A stretch of DNA of 64,000 bases from Akkermansiaceae bacterium (GCA_015062055.1 SUVK01000003.1:24628-88627), one strand, 5' to 3'. Counted from the first letter of the stretch, positions 1-10,215 are shown. Numbers and translations: made by a program. Notes: generated from the sequence alone by a model not told the origin.

Positions 1-396
1 GAGCCTGATGAGAGAAATATCAGCACTACGGAACTTATGTCGGAACTTTTCATTCGCGTGAAGGGTAAGGAAGAGCCCATGATCATGAAGACCACCAGAG
101 GAGTCGAATTCGCTAGGGATGTAGACAAGTATGATGGTATTAATTACACTAATCCATATACTGAGACTCAGATTCGCTTCCCCGGGCAGGCATATAAAAA
201 TGATATGATGAGAGCCTTGCGCATGGCCGTACGTGAATCGACTGAACCAGATTTGTATGTATCGATGACCCTCAAGGAAAAAGAAGCTGTTTATATGAAG
301 TATAGCGATAAGCTGGCCGCTGAAGAACAAGGTTCGGAAGCGTGGTTGGAAGCTCGCGAAAAACGTGATTTGGTACGTAGATTGCTTGAGCTGTAA
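1..396 (+). CDS. C-terminal part of an unrecognised protein (5' truncated by the window edge)
   Basis: The frame is open from base 1 with no in-frame stop before the first Met codon at 37, so the gene probably begins outside the window; if it starts at 37 it encodes 119 aa. The visible part is hydrophilic and charged, with no signal peptide, membrane segment or motif that I recognise, and ends in a Lys/Glu/Arg-rich helix. It stops at TAA, 94 bp before the OmpA/PBP gene and on the same strand, so it may belong to the channel locus that follows. No function is assigned. Confidence 0.6.
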   Translation, partial: EPDERNISTTELMSELFIRVKGKEEPMIMKTTRGVEFARDVDKYDGINYTNPYTETQIRFPGQAYKNDMMRALRMAVRESTEPDLYVSMTLKEKEAVYMKYSDKLAAEEQGSEAWLEAREKRDLVRRLLEL

Positions 397-418
397 TAGC
401 TGAATTAACTTAAAAAAG

Positions 419-454
419 CCACCGGGTTGGGTTTGAGAGAGCCCGGCCCGGTGG
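419..454 (+). other. GC-rich hairpin between genes
   Basis: An 8-bp perfect inverted repeat (CCACCGGG at 419-426, CCCGGTGG at 447-454) follows the first gene. On the + strand no U-tract follows, while a run of A precedes it, so it reads better as a minus-strand terminator or as an attenuating/processing hairpin. It overlaps an alternative TTG start at 427 of the next frame, which argues for the later ATG at 490. Confidence 0.5.
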
Positions 455-489
455 TGCTGAAAATAAATCTCTCGATAGGAAGTGACGTT

Positions 490-2871
490 ATGGATCCTAA
501 GCATAAAAGTTTGCTCATAAAAGTAGGAGGTGTTTTTGCTGCGCTGTTGGGATTAGCGTGGTGCTGTTCTGATGATGGGGAGGAAGCTTACAATATAGAT
601 GCGGAGGTGTATAAAAAGATGGTAGTAGCCGAAGTTAATAAGGTTGTGAAAGCTGCATCGAAGCCCGTGAAAGCGCAATATGTTTATGATGCAGATGCTT
701 TGTTGAGTCAATTGGAATCTTGCTTACGAGAAATAGAAAGTAAGTCTCGCGATTCTCAAGTGTTGGCAGAGGAAATTGAAGAATTGAATAATAAGCAACA
801 GCCGGAAAATGTGGTGGTAGAATGCGGGGAAAAGCTTGCTCGCATTAAAGAGTTGAATAAAGAGTGCCTTGAGCTTCAGAACGAAGCTCAGAGTCTATAT
901 GACGAGGTTCTTAAAGAGTGGGAGACTAAGGCCAATGAACCCGACGAAACGTATGCTAATTATGCTATGGTCGAAAAAATCTGCGCCGAATTACCGAAGT
1001 ATAAAGATGAGGCGATAGAACGGCGAAAACACGGTAAATCCCATTGGGAGGGGCGCCGTACCTACACTTGGATTATTGAGAAACTGTATAAAGTGAAAGT
1101 GCCACGTGTCATATCGCAGATGAATAAGCGTAAAGCTGAGGTGGCGGATGCTAGGGCGTCTCGAGAGATGGTTATCACCAACGAGAAGGTTGGCGAAGGT
1201 AAGCAGGCTAAGTTTATAGTAGATCATAACAAGCCGAAGATGGTGGAAATTGATACCACTTTGAATAAGATAAAAGAGTGCAAAGGTGGTAATGAATCCG
1301 TTGCTATGCCGGACGTAAAACCGGAGCCTAAGCCCTTGCCTCCGCCCGAGTTTAAACCCGATTTGGTGTTGACGGCAACAGGCGATTTGGCTGACTCCTT
1401 GTTGAGTAGCTTGGTGACCCGCTGGCTTACGGAAAATCAAGCTAAGCCTGTGAACGGCTCTCGATTTGTCTGGGCTAAACGTAAAGGTAACTTGGAGCTC
1501 GAAGCAAATGTGCCGTCCGCATTACAAGGGACCGAGCCTGGCAAGTTGCGTATACGCATTATTCCTACGCAGAATGCTGCTGATGCGTTTAAGTCCGTAG
1601 GAGCACAAGGTAACGCCAACTTGATGCTTACGGGAATTACTCCCGATAGAGCAATGTTGGTCACCTGGTTGCCGGACGGAATGAGACAAGAGCAGTTAGG
1701 TCGCGCGTTCAAGGCTCGCGTGTGTTACGATGCCTTGGTGTTCTTCCGTGGTGACCAGCTGCTTGACATGAAGACCCCGTTGCGTTCTGCTACCATGAAG
1801 CAGCAGCCTTCAGTGTATTCTGTGAATGATGCTGCACGCACGGAGGCGGCTCAAGTGTTCGGTTTGATGCCTAATACGCAAAAAGGCGATGTGCAGGAAA
1901 AACGCAACCTCTCCATGCGAGATTTGCGTAACGAGCATGCTAAAAAAATGATTTTCGGTGTGTGGCATAAAGATGCCGCCGGAGCGTTGTCCTATAGCGA
2001 TACTCCGACCATTTGTTATGCTGCCGGTTGGGAGAGTGAGGAAGCTTTCAAACATGTGCCCGGAGAGTACATGCCTAGCACTCAGGGGGTAGACCCCACT
2101 CCGGCCAACATAGCTACCGGGCGTTATGCTTATTCATACAGTATTTATGGATACCGCAGCACACGTGATACGGATTCTCGCGCCTCTGCCTTGTCTGCAG
2201 ACTTGCTGGCATTCATTGCCAATGCAGAGAATGCCGGTGTAACGCAAATTATAAGCGACGCCGGTTTTGTGCCGGTTGAGCTGGGTATGGATAACCTGAA
2301 GCGTGATAATGAGCTGACCCGAGATGACTTACCCATTCCCGTTCTGCTTAAGGCTATGGGCAAAGATGCCGAAAAGTTTGGCTATGATGTGGAAGAAGCC
2401 AATGAGAACAACTACTCCGTGTATGGAGTGCGCGTGCCCTTTGCCATCTATTTCGAGACGGGTAGTGACAAGAGCGAAGAAGGCCGTATCATGCTGGATG
2501 CGGATGCAGCCTATTATACCTCAACTCAGGCTTTTGCGCGTATACAAGAGCTGGTGAAGAACGAGCGCGCCGTTATTGTGGTGGTAGGCCATGCCGATAT
2601 TCAGCATAGAGGGCTACTCATGGTGGATCAATCATCTTGGAAATCTAATTTGAATTTGTCTCAGAGACGTGCTTCTTTCTTGGGTGAAGAGTTAAAAAAG
2701 AAGTTCCCCGGCAGCAAGTTGCTGAGCCATGTCGCCATTGGTACCGGTTGGGCCCGCCCCGCATGCGATATCAGTCTTAACAAAGATACTGCGGCACAGG
2801 AAAACGAGTTGTCCCGCTGCCGTCGCGCAGAGGTCTTCATCATCTTCCCTGTGCCCGGGAGTGGTGAGTAA
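490..2871 (+). CDS. Envelope-anchored PBP-like plus OmpA-like domain protein
   Basis: This is a 793-aa protein. ATG 490 is chosen because AGGAAG lies 8 nt upstream; the longer TTG frame starts inside a hairpin. A short basic N-terminus and hydrophobic segment (about residues 8-26) end in Cys-Cys, so it is a lipoprotein or a membrane anchor (the residue before Cys is Trp, unusual for a lipobox). Residues about 30-290 are charged coiled coil. Residues about 300-620 resemble a PstS-type substrate-binding fold, including a GFVPVEL-like end. Residues about 650-790 are an OmpA-like peptidoglycan-binding domain with GHAD and N-x-x-LSQRRA, keeping the Asp and Arg that bind diaminopimelate. It heads a run of MotA- and MotB-like genes. 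Role inferred: cell-wall-linked sensor or anchor of that machine. The family is not one I can name. Confidence 0.75.
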   Translation: MDPKHKSLLIKVGGVFAALLGLAWCCSDDGEEAYNIDAEVYKKMVVAEVNKVVKAASKPVKAQYVYDADALLSQLESCLREIESKSRDSQVLAEEIEELNNKQQPENVVVECGEKLARIKELNKECLELQNEAQSLYDEVLKEWETKANEPDETYANYAMVEKICAELPKYKDEAIERRKHGKSHWEGRRTYTWIIEKLYKVKVPRVISQMNKRKAEVADARASREMVITNEKVGEGKQAKFIVDHNKPKMVEIDTTLNKIKECKGGNESVAMPDVKPEPKPLPPPEFKPDLVLTATGDLADSLLSSLVTRWLTENQAKPVNGSRFVWAKRKGNLELEANVPSALQGTEPGKLRIRIIPTQNAADAFKSVGAQGNANLMLTGITPDRAMLVTWLPDGMRQEQLGRAFKARVCYDALVFFRGDQLLDMKTPLRSATMKQQPSVYSVNDAARTEAAQVFGLMPNTQKGDVQEKRNLSMRDLRNEHAKKMIFGVWHKDAAGALSYSDTPTICYAAGWESEEAFKHVPGEYMPSTQGVDPTPANIATGRYAYSYSIYGYRSTRDTDSRASALSADLLAFIANAENAGVTQIISDAGFVPVELGMDNLKRDNELTRDDLPIPVLLKAMGKDAEKFGYDVEEANENNYSVYGVRVPFAIYFETGSDKSEEGRIMLDADAAYYTSTQAFARIQELVKNERAVIVVVGHADIQHRGLLMVDQSSWKSNLNLSQRRASFLGEELKKKFPGSKLLSHVAIGTGWARPACDISLNKDTAAQENELSRCRRAEVFIIFPVPGSGE

Positions 2872-2903
2872 AAAGAAAACAAAACTTCTGCTATAAGAAG
2901 GCT

Positions 2904-4535
2904 GTGTTGGATACCCTATTGAACGAAGAGACGATACGCGCTATACTGTTGGCAATGTTGCTGACAGTTGGCGTGTTGACTCCTTTGCTGATATGGCGCG
3001 CCATGCTCAATTTGGAGAAAGAAGAGCGCGCGTTTAACTGTTGCAAAAAAAGAATTGAAAGATTAAAGGAAAGGACCGGCCATGACAAGGATCCATACCT
3101 TGAGCTGATGGCTGCTGCAGGGGATGACAACCCCATGAACTCATCTGCTGCGGTACAGCGTTATATTTATGGGGACAACGCAGAGCGTGAGTTAAACTCC
3201 GGCTACGCCTCAGACCGTTTGTATGCTATTATTGCTTCCGTAAGCACAAAAAACTTGGTCCGTAAAACACCCAGTTTGGGAGATTTGCACGAGTTGACCG
3301 TACAGCGTGAGCGTGGTGGAGTTTCTACAGCAACCTTTCGCGTATTGGCTCCGGGCATTTTGGTGATGGGTATCTTGGGTACCTTGCTCGGCGTGCACAA
3401 TAAGTTGGATAATATTACCGCTGAGGTTGGGGTGAGCGTTTTGGCTGATGCACTGATACCCGGTGCCTTGGCTGTATTCTTCACCGTGTTGGTGATGGTG
3501 TTGAGAGGCTGGTATAATAAAAAGCTTTCGTCGTTTATTTCTGATTTTGACGAATACACCCTGACAACCCTGCTGGTCTTTTTTCAATCGGAAACTCAGG
3601 ATTCATCCAATGTCCGCAGCCTGATAAATGTGTTGCAAGCGGTGAAAGGTGGCAAGCAAACAATGGAGGATATTTTGCATGGCGTCAAGAAATCCCACGA
3701 AGATGCTTGCGAAAGTGAAAAACTTTGCGCAGATTTGCTTTTGCAAACGCATGAGAACTTAACGGAGATGAGTATCGTTTTCGGTACTGCCTTCGATAAT
3801 CACGCGGTTCTGAATAAACTGCGTCAAGATACCGTGAAGGCGCTTTCTTCTTATGTGAGGCTCTGTCATGCATATGCCGGACAACTGGACCATATTCAGC
3901 AATGGATGAATAGGGCTGAAACCTTATTCAGCTATATTTATGAAGAAGTGGGGTATAAGGGGATGGTGTATATACATGGAATGCGCGGCTGGAAGATGAA
4001 TTTGCAGCAGCTTAGAGATTCTGCTGCCAACATCGGCACCTACGTTGAGGATCAATTTTCCATGTCTGCCATAGATGAATCTGTGGTTAAATTGAAAAAG
4101 CTGGTTGTTTTCCTGAACTCCTTGCCGGATTCGGTGCAACGGTATAAACATAATGAAAGTGTTATCAACGCTGCGGATGATTTTATTGACAATAAAATTG
4201 CAGAGATGGCCGTCTTGGCAGAACAATTGCCGGACCTGTATGCAGAACAGGAACGCCGATTTGAAAAAGCAAAGCTGGGATGTAAAAAAGTCTTTGATAC
4301 CTACCAGAGAATGCAGCAGGAGGTTATTGAAAAATTGCGAAATTATAATATTGCAATACGACACATGCAACATGGTGGACGGAGTATTTATGCTTCGGGC
4401 TGGCGCGGTTTTGTACAACGCGTTAAAGACCGCATGATGAAATTGCGCTCCTTCTATAAAAAGCCTTGGGGGCTTGTTGTTGTGTTATTGGTGTGGTATT
4501 TATTGGTAGTATGGAACCTTTGGGTGCAGTTATGA
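2904..4535 (+). CDS. MotA/TolQ/ExbB-like channel protein 1
   Basis: A 543-aa protein starting at GTG 2904 (or TTG 2907), behind AAGAAGG. TM1 is at about residues 12-32, followed by a cytoplasmic region and the family core: a DLHELT segment, then MGILGTLLGVH at the start of TM2 (about 147-168) and TM3 (about 185-205). After the core there is a long (about 300 aa) mostly helical cytoplasmic tail and a C-terminal hydrophobic segment (about 520-540) ending at the stop. The G-I-L-G-T-L-x-G motif and paired helices are those of the proton-conducting stator subunits MotA, TolQ, ExbB and ZorA. Four divergent paralogues lie side by side; this one overlaps the next gene by ATGA, implying translational coupling. 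Confidence 0.8.
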   Translation: MLDTLLNEETIRAILLAMLLTVGVLTPLLIWRAMLNLEKEERAFNCCKKRIERLKERTGHDKDPYLELMAAAGDDNPMNSSAAVQRYIYGDNAERELNSGYASDRLYAIIASVSTKNLVRKTPSLGDLHELTVQRERGGVSTATFRVLAPGILVMGILGTLLGVHNKLDNITAEVGVSVLADALIPGALAVFFTVLVMVLRGWYNKKLSSFISDFDEYTLTTLLVFFQSETQDSSNVRSLINVLQAVKGGKQTMEDILHGVKKSHEDACESEKLCADLLLQTHENLTEMSIVFGTAFDNHAVLNKLRQDTVKALSSYVRLCHAYAGQLDHIQQWMNRAETLFSYIYEEVGYKGMVYIHGMRGWKMNLQQLRDSAANIGTYVEDQFSMSAIDESVVKLKKLVVFLNSLPDSVQRYKHNESVINAADDFIDNKIAEMAVLAEQLPDLYAEQERRFEKAKLGCKKVFDTYQRMQQEVIEKLRNYNIAIRHMQHGGRSIYASGWRGFVQRVKDRMMKLRSFYKKPWGLVVVLLVWYLLVVWNLWVQL

Positions 4536-5623
4536 GCAGACAGTTTCACGCAAGAAATATAAAAAAAAGTGCGGTATCAGGTTCCGGATTGCGTTTCGGG
4601 GGTATCGTTGCCCTTTGTTTGGTTCTTCTGTATACTGCACTGATTCTTTGGCATGTTCAATTGCAACAAAAGATAACATCTATCATGAAATTCATCGGGC
4701 ATTCTCAGATGATGTCCATCATGGTATTTTTGTTGATTATTATCGGCGGGGTTATGTTTGCGCTGAGCTGGAAACGTATATCGTCTGAGTTGGCGGTGTT
4801 AAAAGAACGTCGAGATGAAAACTTGAGCAGGAATGCAAATCCCGAACAATGTTATACGTGGTTAAAGGAGCACAAAAAAGAGCATACGCTCATCTATCGT
4901 CGTTTAGATGTTTTGCTGGCCGGACAGGTGAATACTCGTGGTGAAAAGAAATTATCGTCAATGTCAGATTTGCATGAGATTACCCTGCAACGTGAGTTGA
5001 GTAATTGGGATTCTGCCGGCTTGAATACCATTATTTCCTTTTTGTTGATTTTGGGAATTTTAGGAACTTTAACCGGTGTTCATGGGGTATTGGCTGCGGA
5101 TGATTATGAGACTCTGTATGCTGATAAGTACGGTATAAAATTATTAAAACTGGCACCGGCATTAAGCCCGAGCGCCTTTGCCGTGCTGGGTACAGTATTG
5201 TTAATGATTTGTCGCGCTTGGTATTTACGCTTTGTCGATTCTTATTTGGGGCTTTTGGATGAAGTCACTATGACCTCTATTTTGCCGTGCCTATCTCGCC
5301 CTCGGGGACAATCTATTTCTGACGGTTGGGATGAATTGACCAAAAATTTGAAAGGTATGGAGGCTCTGGAGGTGCCGGATTTTCCCGACGATTCAGAGCG
5401 CGAAGTAAGATGGAATGCTGTGCAAGTGGCCGGTAAGGTGGCAGAGGCTCAGGTGGCTCAATTAAAAGAGCTGCAAATTTCATCCGACCCCGAGGCCCCC
5501 TTACCCCCCAACCCGCCAACTCAGTTTTTAGCGAGCCACACCGTGCATTCTCGTCTTACCATGGAGCATATCAGGCGAGGGGAAGAATTGTGTGCAATGA
5601 ATGAACGTAAACTCAAAGATTGA
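4532..5623 (+). CDS. MotA/TolQ/ExbB-like channel protein 2 (short tail)
   Basis: A 363-aa protein; ATG 4532 overlaps the upstream TGA (ATGA) and is preferred to a longer frame from 4466 that runs through the previous gene. Two N-terminal hydrophobic segments (about 22-44 and 62-82) precede a basic loop, the conserved DLHEIT segment, ILGILGTLTGVH (TM3, about 165-185) and a last helix (about 205-225). The cytoplasmic tail is short compared with its three paralogues and Pro-rich near the end. Same family as the preceding gene: a proton-channel stator subunit by homology, with unknown partner choice. It lies inside the co-directional locus, with the next ATG only 5 bp after its stop. Confidence 0.8.
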   Translation: MSRQFHARNIKKSAVSGSGLRFGGIVALCLVLLYTALILWHVQLQQKITSIMKFIGHSQMMSIMVFLLIIIGGVMFALSWKRISSELAVLKERRDENLSRNANPEQCYTWLKEHKKEHTLIYRRLDVLLAGQVNTRGEKKLSSMSDLHEITLQRELSNWDSAGLNTIISFLLILGILGTLTGVHGVLAADDYETLYADKYGIKLLKLAPALSPSAFAVLGTVLLMICRAWYLRFVDSYLGLLDEVTMTSILPCLSRPRGQSISDGWDELTKNLKGMEALEVPDFPDDSEREVRWNAVQVAGKVAEAQVAQLKELQISSDPEAPLPPNPPTQFLASHTVHSRLTMEHIRRGEELCAMNERKLKD

Positions 5624-5628
5624 TAAGT

Positions 5629-7245
5629 ATGCGAACTTTGATAACATTTTTTTTGCGCCTCTTGTTATTTTTGTTGCAATTAATGGTTGCAATCGCATTG
5701 TTGGCGCAAGTTTGTCGCGAAATGACCGGTGCTGATAGCTTGATATCTATTTTCAACAGGCCGTTGGGTGATTCAGCTCATTCCTTAATGGTGGTATGCG
5801 TGTTGTTGTTGTTGAGTTTGTACATCGGTTTTTTATCGGTGTGGAAAGCTTGGCGCAAGATAAACAAAGAGAGTATCAGTTTTGAACGCCGTCGCAAACA
5901 TGATTTAAACAAGAAGAATTGGCCTTCTCTTAAGCAGAAGGCAACATCTTTAAAGCTGGAGGAGTCTTTGGCTGAAGATGCCGGTCTCTATGGGGCCGAG
6001 TCACATCACTTCGTGCGCTTTGCGTTAATTTTGAAGTCGATTAGTCATCCCGGAGGCCGTCTCCCGTCATTAAGTGACTTGCGCGCTTTGACTTATGCTA
6101 CAGAAGCTGCTCGCAATCCCGTGTGGATGCTGCGTGTGGTGATTTCGGTATTGCTGATAATTGGTATTCTGGGTACCTTGGTGGGTGTGCATGCCGCTAT
6201 TGATGGTGATACATTCAACATGGAAAAGCTGCCGATAGCTCTTATACCCAGTTCTATCGCTGTGACATTTACGGTTTTGTTGATTATATGTCGCGGCATG
6301 TACCGAAGAAGAGTGGAGGGATACATAGGCCGTTTGGACCGCCATACGGTGAGTTTTTATTTTCCTTTTTTCCGTCCTGCAGAGAAGAGCTCTGTGCAGC
6401 TGCAAGAAATTAATGAATCCCTTACTTCTTTCAGTAATAGCGTAAAGGGAATGTCCGAGTGCATTTCCGGTATGGAGCAAATACGCAGACAATTAGTCGC
6501 ATGTGGCGAGACGATTCGTGAGGTGCATGCCAAAATGTATGCGTGGCAACGGGAGTTGCCGATAGTTGATGCTGAATCTTACACGCGAGTGTTAGAGTCT
6601 ATCCGCACCGGGTTTACAAAAACGCTTGATCTGAGAGACCGTCTTCTAGTTCAAATACAGGTTTTATCTGATAACTTCGATAAAACCACATCCGAGCTGT
6701 TTAAGAAAAATTTTGCACAGTTTGTTCAGGCATCTAAGCCGTTTACTGCGGACATCGCAAAGATGCGGCAATATGCAACTCAAATCCCGAACATGGATTC
6801 AGCTTCTCGAGAACGCATACAAGCTCGCTGGGTAACGGCAACAAGAATAGATCAGCACCTGCAAGATGTGGTGTTGCTGGGGAGCGATATCGCCCATAGC
6901 TTGAATGAATGTGTACTGCAGGCAGAAAACTCTGCCATTTTTGCCCGTAAAACGGCAGAGCTTTATACTGAGATGAAGACCGATACGGAGCAGAACTTAT
7001 CTTCTTTCCAGACATATCTCACGATGTTGAATAATATGTTTGGTGAGGCTAAACGAAATCTTGAAAGTCGAATCCAATCTCTGGAAGATAATTGCGTGAA
7101 GAAAATACGTGGAATACGGGAGAGCCTGCAAGACCGCAACTCTCGTTATTCGAAAGAGCCTGCTGCGTATTGGTACGAAATCGTATTTATACTCCTCGTG
7201 TTGCTTTTACTGTCTTGGAATGTATCATTAACAATAGAAAATTGA
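5629..7245 (+). CDS. MotA/TolQ/ExbB-like channel protein 3
   Basis: 538 aa from ATG 5629; a TTG at 5620 overlapping the previous stop is an alternative. TM1 about 5-27 and TM2 about 50-70 are followed by a basic loop, a SLSDLRALT segment, IIGILGTLVGVH (about 172-192) and a further helix (about 205-225). A 280-residue helical tail and a terminal hydrophobic helix (about 518-535) follow. Family knowledge gives proton-motive-force coupling; the long tail recalls ZorA, where the tail projects into the cytoplasm. It is clearly paralogous to its neighbours but shares little sequence outside the core, so the four genes are old duplicates rather than recent copies. Confidence 0.8.
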   Translation: MRTLITFFLRLLLFLLQLMVAIALLAQVCREMTGADSLISIFNRPLGDSAHSLMVVCVLLLLSLYIGFLSVWKAWRKINKESISFERRRKHDLNKKNWPSLKQKATSLKLEESLAEDAGLYGAESHHFVRFALILKSISHPGGRLPSLSDLRALTYATEAARNPVWMLRVVISVLLIIGILGTLVGVHAAIDGDTFNMEKLPIALIPSSIAVTFTVLLIICRGMYRRRVEGYIGRLDRHTVSFYFPFFRPAEKSSVQLQEINESLTSFSNSVKGMSECISGMEQIRRQLVACGETIREVHAKMYAWQRELPIVDAESYTRVLESIRTGFTKTLDLRDRLLVQIQVLSDNFDKTTSELFKKNFAQFVQASKPFTADIAKMRQYATQIPNMDSASRERIQARWVTATRIDQHLQDVVLLGSDIAHSLNECVLQAENSAIFARKTAELYTEMKTDTEQNLSSFQTYLTMLNNMFGEAKRNLESRIQSLEDNCVKKIRGIRESLQDRNSRYSKEPAAYWYEIVFILLVLLLLSWNVSLTIEN

Positions 7246-7254
7246 TAATCGGTT

Positions 7255-8685
7255 ATGATGAACGATATATTAAAGAACCTGTCGAGTTGGGTGTTGCCGC
7301 TTATTTTTATTTTTACGGCGATAGGTGTATGGTGTGCAATATGGGCCATTTACGGTGTGTGGCGAGATGCCTCTCGCTTAGAAAAATGTGATAAGGAAAT
7401 GGATTTTTCTTCCGAGGAGCAGCAATTTGATAGTCGTAAAATGAAGCTTGATGCTTACATTCAAAAGCTCAGCAAAGGTAAGGATATGGCTCGCGTGGGT
7501 GAGGGAAAATTGTTGCAACTGCGCTTGGAAACCATTAGAGATGCCATCGAAGCGCAGAGTACCAAGTTGATGCCGTCTTTGCATGACTTGCACTCTTTGT
7601 CTGAGCAAGATGAAATGAGCCGACGCTCCTCTTGCTGGTTGCGTACCATTACATCCTTTTTGTTGATTATGGGTATTTTGGGTACTCTTACCGGTGTGCA
7701 TAAGGTGTTGGAGAATGGTTCTGCTAATATCCCGGAGCTGGGTAAGGCTTTGCAACCCAGTATGTACGCTGTTTTCTTTACGATTATTTTGATGTGGCTG
7801 CGCGGTTGGTATGTGGCTAAGTTGGATGGCTACCTGGAGAAGTTGGATTTGTTTACCATGACAGAGCTGATGCCGTTTCTGCAACCGGTGACGGATGTGG
7901 TCTCTACCAGTATCAATTTGAGCCAAAATTTGGAAGAATTGAAGAGAAAAGAAAAAGAACTGGTAGATCTTAATAACCGAATGAAAGAACTTCATGGCAA
8001 TATGAAGAAGTATGTGGAAGTCGCCTCGATGAATAAACAATCTATTGCTACGCTGAAAGATACACTTAATACAGTAAGCGGTCAATTGGCTCGGGGGCGG
8101 GATAGCGTGGCTGCGCTGAGCTCCTTGGAGCAGTCCGCTAATCAATTAAAAGAGCATTTTAATGCAGGTGTTTCTCAAATTGAAAAATATGTACAAGAGA
8201 CACAGCCTCGCTGCGAATCTATAGCTGCGCAATATGGGCATCTGCTGGGTAATCTTAATACCGTGTCTCAAGATGTTGCTCATGGTCGCGCAACATCCGA
8301 GGATATTAAAAATAAAGCAAGTTATATGAATGAAATGGGTAAACTCGTTTCATCTTATGATTCGAATCTCTCCGGTATGAGTGAAAAGATGCTCCAAGTT
8401 GAGAAGGTATTAGCTGAAGTTAATACCATGAAAGAAAAAGTGACTAATTCTCAAAATTTGGTGAATGATAGTTCAAAGCAGGCCACAGAAATGTTGAATA
8501 AGTCTAAGAAAATGATGCAAAGTATCGGTGATTCTAATACTGATTTCTCGCATACGATGAATGACGGTATTCGCGATGTGCAGTTTGCTATGGATACCTT
8601 GGCGAAAAAAATTGACGACCTAGACAAAGTGGGTAAAGATTTGGCCATTGCTTGGGGCAAGAGTGCCAAAGAAAGAGCGTTGTAA
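7255..8685 (+). CDS. MotA/TolQ/ExbB-like channel protein 4 with coiled-coil tail
   Basis: 476 aa; starts at ATG 7255 (a second ATG follows at once), 9 bp after the previous stop. TM1 is about residues 12-34. The SLHDLHSLS segment precedes IMGILGTLTGVH (about 133-153) and a second core helix (about 170-190). From about residue 225 to the end it is predicted coiled coil, with repeated Asn, Ser and Met and no terminal membrane helix, unlike paralogues 1 and 3. The tail resembles methyl-accepting or ZorA-type helical stalks. It directly precedes the two MotB-like genes, which is the usual MotA-MotB, ExbB-ExbD or ZorA-ZorB order. Confidence 0.8.
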   Translation: MMNDILKNLSSWVLPLIFIFTAIGVWCAIWAIYGVWRDASRLEKCDKEMDFSSEEQQFDSRKMKLDAYIQKLSKGKDMARVGEGKLLQLRLETIRDAIEAQSTKLMPSLHDLHSLSEQDEMSRRSSCWLRTITSFLLIMGILGTLTGVHKVLENGSANIPELGKALQPSMYAVFFTIILMWLRGWYVAKLDGYLEKLDLFTMTELMPFLQPVTDVVSTSINLSQNLEELKRKEKELVDLNNRMKELHGNMKKYVEVASMNKQSIATLKDTLNTVSGQLARGRDSVAALSSLEQSANQLKEHFNAGVSQIEKYVQETQPRCESIAAQYGHLLGNLNTVSQDVAHGRATSEDIKNKASYMNEMGKLVSSYDSNLSGMSEKMLQVEKVLAEVNTMKEKVTNSQNLVNDSSKQATEMLNKSKKMMQSIGDSNTDFSHTMNDGIRDVQFAMDTLAKKIDDLDKVGKDLAIAWGKSAKERAL

Positions 8686-8709
8686 TTAAACCTTATTTTT
8701 ATTATATCA

Positions 8710-10167
8710 ATGAGTAGACGGGATTTGCACAGTGATGAGAACTTTTGGCCATGTGTCAGTGACATGTTTTTGGCCTTGTTCGTAATTGCTTTGGTGCTCT
8801 ACTCCACCATGTCTGTCGAAAAAGGCAGGGGGGATAAGTATGTATCTGATCTGGCCGCTCAAGAGGCCTGCTCTTTATTCGAAACTCTCCAACGTGAATA
8901 CCCCGACTCTGAAACTATAAAGGGCATCAATGTGGAAGAAATTCGAAATGAGGAACACGGCGCCCGCCCTAAATTGGCAGAAGCCTTGTATGGTTTATTG
9001 TCGTGCGAAGAAACGGCCCGATATTTTTATGTAACGGATGACACCTTAACAAAAATTCCGGATGCCTCAGAGATGTATCGGTACAACGATGCTATTGCAC
9101 TGTTGTATGAGACCCGGACGGAATGTGGTGCTCCGCCGGATGAGAATGACCCCTGTTATCATGAGCACATGCGTAAGGTAAGAGAACATGTGGAGAGCGA
9201 AATTTATAAATCAAAATCAGATTCGACATACGCGGATGCGTCTTATGAAGAACTGGTGGAAGAAGCTGAGAGGCTGGATGCTCAAATCCGAAGTATGAAA
9301 ACGAAAGATGAGTACGATGCGCTTGCAAGTAAGAAGCAGGAACTTTTTGATAAATCGGAAGAAGTAAAACAATTGCAGGCTCAAAAAGAGGAGCTCGAAC
9401 AACAAATAGCTCAGTTTGATGAAAAGTTAACTCATGCAAACACAGAAGGCCAAAAATTGAACGTTCAAATTGCAAAGTTGGACGAAGATATCAACAATAT
9501 AAAAAAAGAAGATCCTCGTAAAGATGTTATGGAGGAGGTGCAGAACAAGTTGAATGAAGATAAGTATTCTGCCTTGAAGGGAAACGGCGCTGTAAAAGTC
9601 GACGTGGAAAAAGGTATTGTTATTATCTCGTCTGAAGTATTCGCATTCGATCAGGCTACAGGAGATTATTATAGACAAGGTAGAGGTGTTAGACCCGATG
9701 ATGTGGAGCATCGTTTGGAAAAACCGATAGATAAATATGGGGATAAATTAAAACTTTTAGCCAAATTCTTAATCGAGATTGCTCAAATGGTGGAGAACGG
9801 TGACTTGCCTGTCGACAGTATTTCCATTGAGTGCCACACAGATGATGATGTAGGCAAAGTTACAGATAAAGTGTATTTCAATGATGGGTTGAGTCTTCAG
9901 CGCGCATTTGATGTTTGGCTTTTATTGGATAAGTATGCCGAACGCGCATTGTCGAAATGTAAGAACTTGCAGGGGCAAAGACTTTTCACAATGACCGGGT
10001 TTGGCCGTCGTGTTTTGCTGACAGAAATAGATGGCGAAGATACAGAGGATTATCAAAAACGATGCCGACGAATGCAATTGAGATTCAATTGTATTCCCCC
10101 CATGTCATCGAGTGCCCCCTTGCCCCAAAAAACTCCTAAGCGTATTAGGCTTTATGAGAATAAGTGA
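8710..10167 (+). CDS. MotB/ZorB-like stator protein with OmpA-like domain (copy 1)
   Basis: 485 aa. A short cytoplasmic N-terminus (DENFWPCVSD) leads into a single TM helix (about 19-39) whose first turn carries an Asp, the position of the proton-accepting Asp of MotB, ExbD and TolR. A conserved domain follows (about 40-170), then coiled coil (about 180-275), then an OmpA-like domain (about 295-460) with CHTDDD, N-x-x-LSLQRA and a late C-RRMQLRF strand. The Asp and Arg that contact peptidoglycan are kept. This suggests a wall-anchored stator partner for the four channel proteins upstream. A strongly similar copy follows it. Confidence 0.8.
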   Translation: MSRRDLHSDENFWPCVSDMFLALFVIALVLYSTMSVEKGRGDKYVSDLAAQEACSLFETLQREYPDSETIKGINVEEIRNEEHGARPKLAEALYGLLSCEETARYFYVTDDTLTKIPDASEMYRYNDAIALLYETRTECGAPPDENDPCYHEHMRKVREHVESEIYKSKSDSTYADASYEELVEEAERLDAQIRSMKTKDEYDALASKKQELFDKSEEVKQLQAQKEELEQQIAQFDEKLTHANTEGQKLNVQIAKLDEDINNIKKEDPRKDVMEEVQNKLNEDKYSALKGNGAVKVDVEKGIVIISSEVFAFDQATGDYYRQGRGVRPDDVEHRLEKPIDKYGDKLKLLAKFLIEIAQMVENGDLPVDSISIECHTDDDVGKVTDKVYFNDGLSLQRAFDVWLLLDKYAERALSKCKNLQGQRLFTMTGFGRRVLLTEIDGEDTEDYQKRCRRMQLRFNCIPPMSSSAPLPQKTPKRIRLYENK

Positions 10168-10215
10168 GGGAAGATAAAAATAGTGCTGTAATCAAATTAT
10201 ACATATATTATCATA